A program made the position numbers and the translations under genes. Positions 41,820 to 50,392 of a DNA stretch of 64,000 bases are shown piece after piece. How positions within the stretch are numbered: position 1 is the first letter of the stretch; the number at the start of each line of letters is the position of its first letter. A model generated the notes under the pieces. The model worked only from the letters and a program-made list of their open reading frames with translations, did not search any database and was not told where the DNA came from. The stretch comes from Sphaerisporangium aureirubrum (lineage in GTDB: Bacteria; Actinomycetota; Actinomycetes; Streptosporangiales; Streptosporangiaceae): the NCBI RefSeq assembly GCF_042658925.1, contig NZ_JBHSRF010000007.1, positions 62,001 to 126,000 on the forward strand. Direction: 5' to 3'.

Positions 41820-42997
41820 GGTGTGGGCTCCGTCGGCGGCTTGGTGATGGCGGCGCGGGCGATGGCGGCCCCGCGGGCGTTGGCGGGGTTCTCGCGTTCG
41901 CCGAGTGGCGGAAGCGTGCCGCCGATGACTTCCGTCACCGGGCGGCTGTTGGCGCTGGATGACGCGTGGGTTCGGCGGGGCTGGTGCCACCAGGGGCCGT
42001 CGTGTTTGACCCGGCCGGGGGCCTGGGTGTTGGGGTCGTTGGCGACGGCGAGGATCGCGGTGCGGATCGCTGGCCATGGGCGTTCGGCGACGGCTGGGGC
42101 GGTCAGGGCGCGGGCGATCGATTTGCTGGACCACTCCGGTCGGATGGCGCGGACCTCGGCTACGAGTGCGGTGACGCAGTCCCGGTGGTCGTGGGGGTGA
42201 TCGTCCTCCCCCTCCTCCTCGTGGGCGGTGCCGTTGCCGGGCGGTTCCGGTCGATCGCGTCGGGGGGTAGGGGGAGGTGTCTCTGTCTCTGTCTCTGTCT
42301 CTGGCGATCGCTCCCGACTCGCAGACCGATTCGCACCCCGATCAGTGGGGCGATCGGTGGAGCGATCGGCGTCAAACCCGTTGAACTGCGGCGATGCGTT
42401 TTCGGTGTGGGATTTGTCTGTTTCGCCGTGAGGGTCTGGTGAGGCAACGTCGGCCTCTTCGCGCGGCGTTGAAGCGCCGGGGGTTGACTCCGCCTTGGCG
42501 TCGTTACCTTTGCGTGATGCGTTTTTCGGCGGCCGTGATCCATCCGTGACCCAATCCGCGGTTCCCTCAGCAGCCGCGGCGCGACAGAAACGGCACCCGT
42601 CCTTGAAGATCCCCTCACGCACATGCCAGCGCCGATGGTTCCCCAGGGAGCCACCCGACTGCTTGTCCTCGACGGCCTGCATCACCTGCGCCTTGGACTT
42701 GTTCCGCTTGATGTAGGCAGGGATGACGTATCCGCCCTCGACCCGCTGAAGGAGCTGAGCGTCGACAAGCCGATCGGCGTCCCGTTTTCCGTGCTTCGGA
42801 GGGTCGGGGTAGACCAGGATCGGCAGCTCTTCGTCGGGGACGAAGCCGTCGGTGAGATTGCGCTTGGCGTAGCAGATCATCTGGACGAACAAGTCCCGGC
42901 AGGCGCGGGCGTCGCGGCCATACCGGAACAGAGCGCGGACCTTGGGGTCCTCGCTGTGGTTGACCGCGAGCTCTATATAGATCTCGCCGCGTGCCAT
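41816..42997 (-). CDS. Replisome-organizer-like protein (N-terminal winged helix)
   Basis: 393 residues from ATG 42997 (GAGAG ribosome site); a GTG at 43039 would add 14 residues. The first 125 residues (GEIYIELAVNHSEDPKVRAL, DLFVQMICYAKRNLTDGFVP, LVDAQLLQRVEGGYVIPAYI) resemble the DNA-binding N domain of phage replisome organisers. A low-complexity middle includes an ET repeat, encoded by the CTGTCT repeat at about 42279-42303, and CRFC. The C-terminal 110 residues form another domain (VTALVAEVRAIRPEWSSKSIARAL). A replication-initiation role is an inference. Confidence 0.65.
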   Translation of the reverse strand: MARGEIYIELAVNHSEDPKVRALFRYGRDARACRDLFVQMICYAKRNLTDGFVPDEELPILVYPDPPKHGKRDADRLVDAQLLQRVEGGYVIPAYIKRNKSKAQVMQAVEDKQSGGSLGNHRRWHVREGIFKDGCRFCRAAAAEGTADWVTDGSRPPKNASRKGNDAKAESTPGASTPREEADVASPDPHGETDKSHTENASPQFNGFDADRSTDRPTDRGANRSASRERSPETETETETPPPTPRRDRPEPPGNGTAHEEEGEDDHPHDHRDCVTALVAEVRAIRPEWSSKSIARALTAPAVAERPWPAIRTAILAVANDPNTQAPGRVKHDGPWWHQPRRTHASSSANSRPVTEVIGGTLPPLGERENPANARGAAIARAAITKPPTEPTP

Positions 42998-43091
42998 TCG
43001 CTCTCGCTCTCGGGGGGTTCGGAGGGGGTCGGGGGTCACTCCCGTCGGGTTCGGCGCTGTTTTCGGGGTAAGGAGTGCGGGGCGGTGAGCA

Positions 43092-43745
43092 TCAGCGGGT
43101 GGTCCTCCGATTCAGGTAGGGCTTGTGCTCGGCGAGAAGCCGCTCCTCGAGCACGTAGGCGGCCTCGCGGTCAGCGCAGGGGTACGCGGCCCAGCGGACG
43201 AACTGCTTGGTGCGGGCGTGGTCCTGCAGGCGGGTCTTGATCTTGTGGGTGCTGCCGACGTAGCAGGGGACGTTCTCGGCGTCGAAGAGCACGTAGACGA
43301 CGCTCTGGCCGTCCGGCGGCCGGTGACCATTGCGGATCGGGTACTCGCCGCACCAGGAGCCGTTCGGCCCGTTGGGCTTCCAGCAGGGGTTGCCCTGGGA
43401 TCGCCTGACCAGCTTGGCGAGGCCTGTGGGATGTAGCCCGATCTGGCAGGTCCACACCCACGTGAAGGGCGGCCGGTAGTAGTAGCCGGGTCCGCCCGGG
43501 TGCTCGCGCCACACGATGCCGCGGTACCGCTGATAGAGCGCACTGAGGCTTTCGACGGTAAGCCGGCCAGCCCGGTAGTCGGTGCCCGCGCGATGCAGCA
43601 GCTGTTCCTCGGCCTCGATCTGGGTGGTGATGATCCGGTCGATTCTTCGGATCAGCATCGCGATGTGGTCGAGCGTTGCCTCGTAGGGGCTGAGGTCTCC
43701 TTCATCGTCGCCAGCGTTTTCGGGCATACCTGATAGACGGGCCAT
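43092..43745 (-). CDS. GIY-YIG nuclease-domain protein
   Basis: 217 residues from ATG 43745 with AAGGGGAGG just upstream. Residues about 148-213 form a GIY-YIG nuclease: VVYVLFDAENVPCYVGST (VYV/YVG in place of GIY/YIG), the Arg of KTRLQDHARTKQF and the Glu of VLEERLLAEHKPYLN. The N-terminal half is helical, with a CQIG/NPCWKPNGPNGSWCGE Cys region that may position DNA. Such proteins are homing or repair nucleases; no intron or split gene was seen next to it. Divergent from the small + strand gene across a repeat-rich region. Confidence 0.82.
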   Translation of the reverse strand: MARLSGMPENAGDDEGDLSPYEATLDHIAMLIRRIDRIITTQIEAEEQLLHRAGTDYRAGRLTVESLSALYQRYRGIVWREHPGGPGYYYRPPFTWVWTCQIGLHPTGLAKLVRRSQGNPCWKPNGPNGSWCGEYPIRNGHRPPDGQSVVYVLFDAENVPCYVGSTHKIKTRLQDHARTKQFVRWAAYPCADREAAYVLEERLLAEHKPYLNRRTTR

Positions 43746-43760
43746 AGCCTCCCCTTTCTC

Positions 43761-43889
43761 GTGTGCCACGTGCCCCAGAGCATGCCACACCCTGTGGCGC
43801 AGTGCGAGGCATGACATGTTGCAATAGGGTGTGGCACACTGGGAGACATGGACGTTGGCCAGCAGGTATTGCCACATGCTGTGTGCCAC
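43761..43889. promoter_or_regulatory. GTGTGCCAC repeats in divergent region
   Basis: GTGTGCCAC occurs at 43761-43769 and 43881-43889, and the palindrome GTGTGGCACAC at 43829-43839, with a partial GCCACACC at 43784. They lie between the GIY-YIG gene (start 43745) and the rightward regulator gene (start 43899 or 43848). Probably operators for the regulator encoded just downstream, or for another HTH protein. No clear promoter hexamers. Confidence 0.5.
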
Positions 43890-43898
43890 GATGAGGCC

Positions 43899-44162
43899 AT
43901 GGACGACGAGCGCCGGAGACGGCTGCGACGGCTCGGCCGCATCTACCGCGCGGCGATGGAGGCTGAGGAGAAGGCCCGCGCCGAGCTGGCGGCCGAAGTG
44001 CTCACCGCCGTGGAAACCGACAAGGAACCGGTGGGCGAGGTCGCCCGCGAGATCGGGTTCGACCGCGAGTGGATCCGCCGTGCGCGCCTCCGGCGAGACG
44101 AAGACGCGAAGAAGGCTGCTGCGAAGAAGGCCGCCGAGCAAGAGGCCGCCGGCAAGTCGTGA
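43899..44162 (+). CDS. Small helix-turn-helix-like regulator
   Basis: 87 residues from ATG 43899; an ATG at 43848 would add 17 residues but the repeats lie between, so 43899 is preferred. Long helix RRRRLRRLGRIYRAAMEAEEKARAELAAEVL, then EVAREIGFDREWIRRARLRRDE as a helix-turn-helix and a Lys/Ala/Glu tail. The only rightward gene for over 55 kb after 7952, and it sits next to repeats that look like its own operators. Autoregulatory DNA binding is probable. Confidence 0.7.
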   Translation: MDDERRRRLRRLGRIYRAAMEAEEKARAELAAEVLTAVETDKEPVGEVAREIGFDREWIRRARLRRDEDAKKAAAKKAAEQEAAGKS

Positions 44163-44173
44163 TGCCGGCCAGG

Positions 44174-44368
44174 TCAGAACAGCCCAGGCTGCGCTGTGTC
44201 CCTGAGCGGCTCCTCGACGATCGGCCCGCCGGTTTCGTACGCGTGCTGCCGGTGCCGGTTGGCACAGTGGTTGCAGGTGAGGGCGGCGTAGTAGGTCTTG
44301 CGCGGGACGCGGCCGGAGATGATGAGGGTGGCCGGCCGCGGGCACGTTGAGCAGTAGGAGACCCACAC
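44174..44368 (-). CDS. Small zinc-ribbon protein
   Basis: 64 residues from GTG 44368. CSTCPRPATL and CNHCANRHRQH, two Cys pairs 24 residues apart, a ribbon fold. Convergent with the upstream + strand gene (11 bases apart). Confidence 0.65.
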   Translation of the reverse strand: MWVSYCSTCPRPATLIISGRVPRKTYYAALTCNHCANRHRQHAYETGGPIVEEPLRDTAQPGLF

Positions 44369-44388
44369 TCTTCCCCCTGACCATGGTG

Positions 44389-44734
44389 TTTCCGTGATTT
44401 GTAGGGAAAATGGGGGAAAGCGCTGACCTGCAACGTTGCTCGGCGGTGGGCGTGTTCGGGTGCGGCCGGAGGGATGTGGGCAGCGGATTTCCGCTGGTCG
44501 TCACGGCTTTCCGTGATTTCCCTACAATGCGGCGGAACGTCAAGGCGCGCGTCGGTGCTGTGTCACACCGATGACCGGCGTTTGCGCAGGTCAGGCGATA
44601 ATCGTGTATCCCCTTGGATGTTCTATGGTCGTCTGACCTGTGCTGATGCGCTGCAGGGAGACGTCCCGATTCGAAGGGCCTGCCGTATTGGCAAGAATCG
44701 TTGCAGGTCAGCGGGATAGTCCAGAATCCAAGGG
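44389..44734. repeat. Non-coding region rich in inverted and direct repeats (possible origin)
   Basis: The 405-bp gap 44369-44773 has no plausible gene. It holds a 15-bp perfect inverted repeat CGCTGACCTGCAACG (44421-44435) / CGTTGCAGGTCAGCG (44699-44713), an 11-bp pair TTGTAGGGAAA (44399-44409) / TTTCCCTACAA (44517-44527), a 9-bp pair CCCTTGGAT (44611-44619) / ATCCAAGGG (44726-44734), a 12-bp direct repeat TTTCCGTGATTT (44389 and 44508), and four TGACCTG heptamers in alternating orientation (44424, 44587rc, 44634, 44704rc). Origin of replication, site for a recombinase or a structured control region are all possible. Confidence 0.65.
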
Positions 44735-44773
44735 CGTTCTGTACAGTCGGCATGGCCAAGGTGGCGGTGCTGA

Positions 44774-45043
44774 TCATCGGTCCTCCTTGGTGTCGATGTG
44801 GAGGACCAGGCCGCCGGCCAGCCGCACGGGACCGCCGAGGGTGATGTGGAGGCGTGCGGCGTCGGCGGCGGCCGCCGGGGTGAGGCCGGCGGTGACGAGG
44901 CGGCCCATGAGGTCGCGGATGCGTGCCTCGGTGAGGGGCCATACCCGGGGGTGGCCGCTGCCGCCGCGGGTGTGGGGCTGCAGCCAACCCTGGCGAATCC
45001 AGTGGTCCACCTGGCGGTAGGTCGGTCCGGTCGTCATCGTCAT
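44774..45043 (-). CDS. MerR-like DNA-binding protein
   Basis: 89 residues from ATG 45043 (ATGA overlap with the helicase stop). YRQVDHWIRQGWLQPHTRGGSGHPRVWP is the MerR-type winged HTH with the characteristic short first helix and wing; the tail ARLHITLGGPVRLAGGLVLHI may dimerise. It follows the helicase gene directly on the same strand; possibly regulates or assists it. Confidence 0.8.
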   Translation of the reverse strand: MTMTTGPTYRQVDHWIRQGWLQPHTRGGSGHPRVWPLTEARIRDLMGRLVTAGLTPAAAADAARLHITLGGPVRLAGGLVLHIDTKEDR

Positions 45044-47970
45044 CGGCCTGCCTTCCGCAAGGACGTGAGGAGTTCCGCGAGAGGTGGCACGGGCCGCTGG
45101 TCGGGCGCGGTGAGGTCGCCGACGCGTTCGGCGAGGCCAGCGATCGCTCTGGCGTTCCGGCGCGTGATCATGTCCTTGTCGAACTGGAATTGGTTCGCGT
45201 AGCCGAGTTCTCGGCCTATCCAGCCGACGCCGAATCCGCGCGCGATCAGGCGGTTGATGATCTCCCAGGTGGGGCCGGCGTCGATGGTCTCGTTGTCGGC
45301 GTGGATGAGCCGGCCACGGCTCCCCATCTTGAGATTGCGGGTGCAGGCGTCTGCGGTGGTGGCCAGGAGTGCGGTCTCGTGCGGCCGGGCGATGGTCGCC
45401 TGGCCGCCGGCGATTTGCTTGATGACGCCGACCGGCACCCCCGACGCGACGGCGATCCACGTGCTCTTGACGCCTGCCCGGTGTAGCGCTTCCAGGTGCA
45501 GGCGGGCCGCTCCGGAGGGCACCGGGTCGGTGATGCGGCGCCGCTCGGCCAGGCGTTCGCGATCGGCGGCGCGGCGCGCCTGGAGGCACTCGGCGCACGG
45601 GCATCCGGCGACGATGCCTTTCGCTGTGCCGTGCGGGTGGCCACCCAGGTCGAGGGGTTCGCCGAAGTCTTTTTTCACGCCCGTGCCCGTCCATGTCCAG
45701 CCGGGCAGGGCCTTCAAGCGGCGCACGTGTTCTGGGGTCAGCTGCTGCCTGCGGTGCAGGTAGCGTTGCCTGGCCACCCACTGGCCGAGCTTGATGACGA
45801 TGTCGGGCAGGGCTTCCTCGTGGGAGCCAGGAGGTGCGGCGTGCCCTTCCCTGTCGGTGTATCGGCGCAGCGCGGAGAACGCCAGGCGCCAGCGGGTCTC
45901 GGCGATCCGCCACTGGAACACCGGCGCGCCTTTGCGGCCCCGAGGTGTCGCGGCGGCGATCTCGTCGGGCAGGGCTGGATGCAGGTGGCCGGTGATGTTG
46001 CGGCGTAGTACCGAAAGGACCCACCGGCCGAGCGGCAGGTCGTCCTCGCGGTGGTCTTCGGGGACGTCTGCGTGCTTTTCGAACTCGCAGAACTGTCTTA
46101 GCGCCTGGATCAGCGCGACGTCGCCCGCGGGCAGCCCGCGGTCCCAGCTCCACCCGGGCAGGGCCTCGAGCCGTGTGGCCAGTCTCGGGTCGAGTGTGCC
46201 GTCGCGGTAGAGCTGGCATTGGGTGGCGACCCAGATGCCCAGGGGCTTGTTCGGAGCGGCCCAGGCGCCAGCGTAGATCGAGGGGGCGTCGGCCGGTTGG
46301 TTCAAGCCGCCGCGGGCTGCGGCCAGCTCGGAGAGGGCTGTGAAGGCGCGGTTCCAGTGGGCTGAGGAGTAGTCCCAGGCCCAGCCGGGGACGGCTTCCA
46401 GCCGACGGCCTCGGTCGGGGTCCAGCACGCCCTTGCTGTGAGCGATACGTTGCTGGTAAGCCCATTTGCCGAGGCGTTCGCCCTTCCAGACCAGGTCGGC
46501 GGAGACGTAGCGGGCCCCGCCGGTAGCGGCCGCGAAGTCCTGCAGCAGCGCGAAGTAGCGCTCCCAGGCGAGCCCGGAGTCGCGGACCAGGCGAACCCGC
46601 AGCGCGGCAGAGTCGATCCCTTCGGGCATCAGGAAGTGGATCCGGTCCAGCGGGGCGCTCGGCCCGCGGGGGGTGATCTCCCGGGCAGCGGTGTCGAGCT
46701 CGCGGACGAATCGTTGGTCGTGGGCGCGTAGTGCCCGCAGCACGGCCCAGACGTGGGCGAATCCAGAGCTGGCGAGTGCGCTGTCGTCGTCGTCATCGGG
46801 GTCGACGGCGACCGGCAGGATGATGGTGCCCATGGTCTTGCCTGGGGCCGTGCGCAGCACCCTGCCGATCGCCTGGGTGATGGCGATCGGGGAGTCGTGC
46901 GGGTCGGCGAAGATGATGCCATCGACGGCCGGCACGTTCACTCCCTCGGCGAGACAGCGGGCGTTGGTCAGCAGCCGTGGCTGCGGGGTGTCTTGGCCGA
47001 GCCAGGTCAGTGCGTGTCGGCGGTCGTCGGCGGCCATGTAGCCGGAGACGTGGCGGGCTGCGAGGCGTCGCCCGTCGGCGAGCTGGGCCCCGTCCATGAG
47101 GTCGGCGAAAGCTTTTGCCTTAGCGACGCGGCCGTGGAAGGTGATCAGGCGGCGGATGCCGAACTGGTTCAGCGCGTTCACCAGAACCGCGGGCAAGGTC
47201 TCACCGACTCGGCCGGTCCCGGGCCGGTGCCCTACGACGACGACTCGGTAGTCGCAGAGCAGACGGGCGTCGATCGCTTCGCCGAAGGTGAAGGTGTGGG
47301 CAACGGGGCCGAACACCGCCTCGTCGTCCATCGACAGGACGTCGTCGGCGCCGGTCACGATTTGCGGTGTCGCCGTGGTGAACAGCCGGCGGCGAGCGCG
47401 GATGCGTTGCCCGTTGGTTGGGACCTGGAACGCGGCGGCGGGCAGACCCGCGAGACGGTGTGCCTCGTCGCCGATCATCAGGTCGAACGGGTCGGCGCCG
47501 GCCAGCTGCTGGGCCCGTTCGACCACTGGGCTGGAGTGGTAGGTGGAGAACACCACCTGCGGCCGGTCTGGGTGCCGGTCTGTGAGGAACCGGGCGACTC
47601 GGGCGGGGGAGGTGGTCACCTCGGCGCGGGAACGGGCCCAGAACGCCGCCAGGTCCTCGCCCCGGGTTTCCTCCTCGCCGCGTTCGGCCTTGCCAGTGGC
47701 GGTGGCGGGATCGGAGCACACCACGATGGCTTGGAAGGGCGGGCCGGTGCGGCGCCATTCCTGCAGTGTCTGGGCCACAAGCAGCAGCGAGGGGAGCAGC
47801 ACGAGGGTGCAGGCTGCTCCGGTTCGCGTGGCATGCCATCGGCAGGTGAGGGTCTTCCCAGTGCCACATGCCATGACCAGCTGCGCGCGATCGTGGGTCG
47901 TCCAGGTCTTGTCCAGCGCTTCCAGCGCGGCGAGCTGATGCGGTAGAGGCTGCAGCAGCGTCATCACCAC
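45040..47970 (-). CDS. DEAH-type helicase with helicase-associated repeats
   Basis: 976 residues; starts at 47970 (GTG), 47967 and 47964 (ATG, TGATG overlap) are alternatives. Walker A ACGTGKT at about 34-40, Walker B GDEAHRL at about 165, then RecA-like lobe 2 with AIGRVLRTAPGKT. From 490 to 780 four or five helicase-associated domains repeat LGKWAYQQR / LGIWVATQC / LGRWVLSV / LGQWVARQR with W-rich PGWxWD endings, a feature of actinobacterial element helicases. C-terminal helix-turn-helix-like region (ASGVPVGVIKQIAGGQATIA) and CPCAEC. DNA unwinding in replication or recombination is probable. Confidence 0.9.
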   Translation of the reverse strand: MVMTLLQPLPHQLAALEALDKTWTTHDRAQLVMACGTGKTLTCRWHATRTGAACTLVLLPSLLLVAQTLQEWRRTGPPFQAIVVCSDPATATGKAERGEEETRGEDLAAFWARSRAEVTTSPARVARFLTDRHPDRPQVVFSTYHSSPVVERAQQLAGADPFDLMIGDEAHRLAGLPAAAFQVPTNGQRIRARRRLFTTATPQIVTGADDVLSMDDEAVFGPVAHTFTFGEAIDARLLCDYRVVVVGHRPGTGRVGETLPAVLVNALNQFGIRRLITFHGRVAKAKAFADLMDGAQLADGRRLAARHVSGYMAADDRRHALTWLGQDTPQPRLLTNARCLAEGVNVPAVDGIIFADPHDSPIAITQAIGRVLRTAPGKTMGTIILPVAVDPDDDDDSALASSGFAHVWAVLRALRAHDQRFVRELDTAAREITPRGPSAPLDRIHFLMPEGIDSAALRVRLVRDSGLAWERYFALLQDFAAATGGARYVSADLVWKGERLGKWAYQQRIAHSKGVLDPDRGRRLEAVPGWAWDYSSAHWNRAFTALSELAAARGGLNQPADAPSIYAGAWAAPNKPLGIWVATQCQLYRDGTLDPRLATRLEALPGWSWDRGLPAGDVALIQALRQFCEFEKHADVPEDHREDDLPLGRWVLSVLRRNITGHLHPALPDEIAAATPRGRKGAPVFQWRIAETRWRLAFSALRRYTDREGHAAPPGSHEEALPDIVIKLGQWVARQRYLHRRQQLTPEHVRRLKALPGWTWTGTGVKKDFGEPLDLGGHPHGTAKGIVAGCPCAECLQARRAADRERLAERRRITDPVPSGAARLHLEALHRAGVKSTWIAVASGVPVGVIKQIAGGQATIARPHETALLATTADACTRNLKMGSRGRLIHADNETIDAGPTWEIINRLIARGFGVGWIGRELGYANQFQFDKDMITRRNARAIAGLAERVGDLTAPDQRPVPPLAELLTSLRKAGR

Positions 47971-48113
47971 TCCCCCTTTCGGGCCCAGCGGAGGGCGAGG
48001 AACGGCACGATGCAGATGTAGATGGCGTCATCGGCGCTGTAGCCGCCGACCCACCAGTCGCGGGGTTCGAACCAGAGGGTGAGGCGGCCGGCGGCCGCGA
48101 GACGGGTCTTCAT
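47964..48113 (-). CDS. Tiny hypothetical protein
   Basis: 49 residues from ATG 48113 (ATGA). LTLWFEPRDWWVGGYSADDAIYICIVPFLAL is a recurring small-protein pattern of actinobacterial accessory DNA. Unknown; too short for confident assignment. Confidence 0.55.
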   Translation of the reverse strand: MKTRLAAAGRLTLWFEPRDWWVGGYSADDAIYICIVPFLALRWARKGEW

Positions 48114-49207
48114 GACGCGGCCCCGAACAGGTCGAGTTGCTGGGACGCGGTGATGACGAGGGGCGGTGGGTCCGCGGCCGCGGGCTGGTCGTCGTACCCG
48201 AGGTTGGCGATCGCGGCGAGCCGGGGGTGGAGCCTGGCGTACTCGTCCTTGCTGAGGACGCCGGCCAGGAGGGAGTCGCCGACGGCGATCCGCGGGTGGA
48301 ACGGCGGGATCCGGTCGAGGCGTAGGACGGGCAGGAGTCCGGCGCGGTGCATGAGGTCGCCGATGGTGATGACGGTGCGGAGGCGGGCGACGGCGGCGGT
48401 GAGGGGGTCGAGTTCGCAGCCGTCGACACCGGCGATGATGCGGCGGGTGGCTTCGCGGGGTGTGAAGGTGGGGCCGCCGGTGGCGCCGGTGGTCTTCATC
48501 TGCCGCGGCTGGAGCGTCCCGGTGGTGTACCACTCCCAGAGGTAGTCGATGGTGCGGGTGAGGAAGTGGCCGGTGCCGCAGGCCGGGTCGATGGTGCGTA
48601 GTAGCTCGCCGCGGAAGGTGCCGGCGGCGCGCACGAGGGTGAGGTCGAGGATGCCGTCGGCGACCCACCAGGGTGTCTGGGCGTTGCCGCCGCCTCCGCC
48701 GCCGGGCCGGGTGTCGCGGAGGTACTGCAGGATGTCGCCAGGGAGCCAGCCGGTGATGGACCGTGGGCCCTGGTCGGTGTCATATTCCAGGGACGGGGCG
48801 TCGCCGCCCCACCATTCGATGAGGTCGCGGCAGGCGGCGTCGGTTGGGGTGTGGTCGTACAGGGCGCTGTAGCGGGGGTCGAGGAGGCAGCGTGTGGCGG
48901 GGTGGGCGGCGAGGGAGTTGATGGCGGCGGCGAGCCATCCGCGGGGGCCGTCGTCGCGGTCGAGGACTTGGTGGCGGAGTTCGGGGGTGATGTTGCGGAG
49001 CCATGGGATGGTCAGCAGTTGGTGGTCCTCGGCCCAGGCGACCAGCACCGAGTAGTAGACCCACGCGGTTGCGGCCGGGCGGACTTCGTCGAGGCGGCCG
49101 TGGGCGGGGCGGGGCCCGGCCATGGAGGCAGCGAAGTCGTCGACGTGCCCGCGGAGGGCCCGAACGAGGGTACGGGTGAAGATGGCGTCGTCGACGGGGT
49201 TGTTCAC
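48110..49207 (-). CDS. N6-methylase-like protein without catalytic NPPY
   Basis: 365 residues from GTG 49207 (GTGA). SAM-binding motif I is clear: DPACGTGHFLTRTIDYLWEW at about 215, and a VDGCELDP and GDSLL segment follow, as in type I/IIG gamma-class N6 methylases. The catalytic (N/D)PP(Y/F) that should follow is not there; the protein ends shortly after with QQLDLFGAAS. So it looks like a methylase N half plus Rossmann core without a visible active centre, or one needing another subunit. Adjacent helicase, but no nuclease. It may be a degenerate or adapted DNA/SAM-binding protein. Confidence 0.78.
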   Translation of the reverse strand: MNNPVDDAIFTRTLVRALRGHVDDFAASMAGPRPAHGRLDEVRPAATAWVYYSVLVAWAEDHQLLTIPWLRNITPELRHQVLDRDDGPRGWLAAAINSLAAHPATRCLLDPRYSALYDHTPTDAACRDLIEWWGGDAPSLEYDTDQGPRSITGWLPGDILQYLRDTRPGGGGGGNAQTPWWVADGILDLTLVRAAGTFRGELLRTIDPACGTGHFLTRTIDYLWEWYTTGTLQPRQMKTTGATGGPTFTPREATRRIIAGVDGCELDPLTAAVARLRTVITIGDLMHRAGLLPVLRLDRIPPFHPRIAVGDSLLAGVLSKDEYARLHPRLAAIANLGYDDQPAAADPPPLVITASQQLDLFGAAS

Positions 49208-49782
49208 GCGGGGGCCTCGCTCTGCGTGCAGCGGTCCTGCAGGGCGGTGATGTGGGTGGTGATGCGGTCGGCGAGCTCGGCGAGTTCGATGGCCTCGGGG
49301 GTGGGGTGCGGGAGGGCCAGGGCGGCGCCGAGCGCGGCGCGCAGGTCGTCGGCGAGGCGGTGGATGCGGCCCGTGGCGGCGTTGAGGCGCAGCAGGGAGA
49401 TCGCGTGGGAGCCTTCGGGGGTGGCGTGGTCGGGGCGGGCCGCGGCGCGGGCGCGTTCGAGGATCACGGGGAGCCGCGCGGCGGCGGCCTCGGCTTCGGC
49501 CCAGCGGTTTTCGATCGGCCAGCGTTCTGGGCTGCGGCCAGTGGCTGCGGTGCGGACGAGCGCAGCGATCTGGCGTGCGAGCTCGGCCAGGAGGTTGAGG
49601 TCGCGTTCGCGGCCGGCGGGGCAGTTGATCAGTGTCGGGTCGGTGGCGTAGATGTCGGCGGCCGCGCGGAGGTGGCTAGCCACCGTGGCCAGCAGGGATG
49701 CTCCTCGTTCGGGGAGTTCGCGCTGCATGTGGTCGAGGGCGTCGGCCTTCTTCAGCAGTTCGGCGCGCGGGTCCCAGTTCAT
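49204..49782 (-). CDS. Helical hypothetical protein
   Basis: 192 residues from ATG 49782 (ATGA). Long Ala/Arg-rich helices (ASHLRAAADIYATDPTLINC, AEAEAAAARLPVILERARAA); a single Cys. Unknown. Confidence 0.6.
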   Translation of the reverse strand: MNWDPRAELLKKADALDHMQRELPERGASLLATVASHLRAAADIYATDPTLINCPAGRERDLNLLAELARQIAALVRTAATGRSPERWPIENRWAEAEAAAARLPVILERARAAARPDHATPEGSHAISLLRLNAATGRIHRLADDLRAALGAALALPHPTPEAIELAELADRITTHITALQDRCTQSEAPA

Positions 49783-50126
49783 GCTCTCCCCCCAGGTGCC
49801 GGCCGGTGGTCGACGCACCCTGGCCACCAGGCGCGGCAGTCGGTGGCCGCGCCGCGGCTGATCCGGGTGGGGGCGAGGGTGCACTTGGGGAAGTCCCAGG
49901 CGTCGACTTGGCGCCAGTGGCAGTCGCCGCACCGGCGCCCGTTGGCCTTGCGGTCGTCGGCGGGCGCGGCCTCGGAGTGGAGGCGCAGGGGCCGGGTGAG
50001 CACGAGGGTCAGCGGGTGGATTCCGGCGGCGAGGAGATCGGCCTGTCGCCGGGTGCGACGCACGGCGACGGACTCGGTGTCGGCCGAGATCGGGTCGGGT
50101 GCGCCGAAGAGTGCGTCCTGGGGCAT
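49779..50126 (-). CDS. Small zinc-motif protein of actinobacterial elements
   Basis: 115 residues from ATG 50126 (one-base TGATG overlap). RQADLLAAGIHPLTLVLTRPLRLHSEAAP, RRCGDCHWRQ, FPKC and RISRGAATDCRAWWPGCVDH. Such proteins recur in actinobacterial plasmids and phages; likely a four-Cys zinc site. Function unknown. Confidence 0.7.
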   Translation of the reverse strand: MPQDALFGAPDPISADTESVAVRRTRRQADLLAAGIHPLTLVLTRPLRLHSEAAPADDRKANGRRCGDCHWRQVDAWDFPKCTLAPTRISRGAATDCRAWWPGCVDHRPAPGGRA

Positions 50127-50392
50127 CAGGTGGCCGCCGGAGGTTCAAGGGGTTTGGGGGCGTCTGGGCATGGGTTGTCGGCGACGCAGTAGTGGCGTCC
50201 CCCGCAGTACTGGCCGGTGGCTTCAGGTTTCCCGGCGATCGCGGAGGGGGTGTGGGCTGGGCACCGGAGGCCGTTGATGTAGAGGCGGACGTTGCCGGTT
50301 GCGCCGCAGACCTTGTCGCCGTTGAAATGCCGACAGACCCGGCCGCTCGGGGCGGCCAGGCTGGGGGGCGCGGTGGGGGTGCGGTCAGGCAC
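50126..50392 (-). CDS. Small Cys-rich protein
   Basis: 88 residues from GTG 50392. CRHFNGDKVCG and RLYINGLRCPAHTPSAIAGKPE, then CGGRHYCVADNPC. This CxxH...CPAHTP pattern recurs in actinobacterial element proteins; zinc binding likely. Confidence 0.6.
   Translation of the reverse strand: MPDRTPTAPPSLAAPSGRVCRHFNGDKVCGATGNVRLYINGLRCPAHTPSAIAGKPEATGQYCGGRHYCVADNPCPDAPKPLEPPAAT

Noticed and set aside
42279..42303. CTGTCT microsatellite
   Set aside because: It encodes a Glu-Thr repeat within the disordered middle of the replisome-organizer-like protein; not treated as a separate element.
44774..46465. 563-residue leftward frame overlapping the helicase C terminus
   Set aside because: Low-complexity Arg/Pro-rich shadow; only its last 89 codons, in the MerR-like gene, are real.
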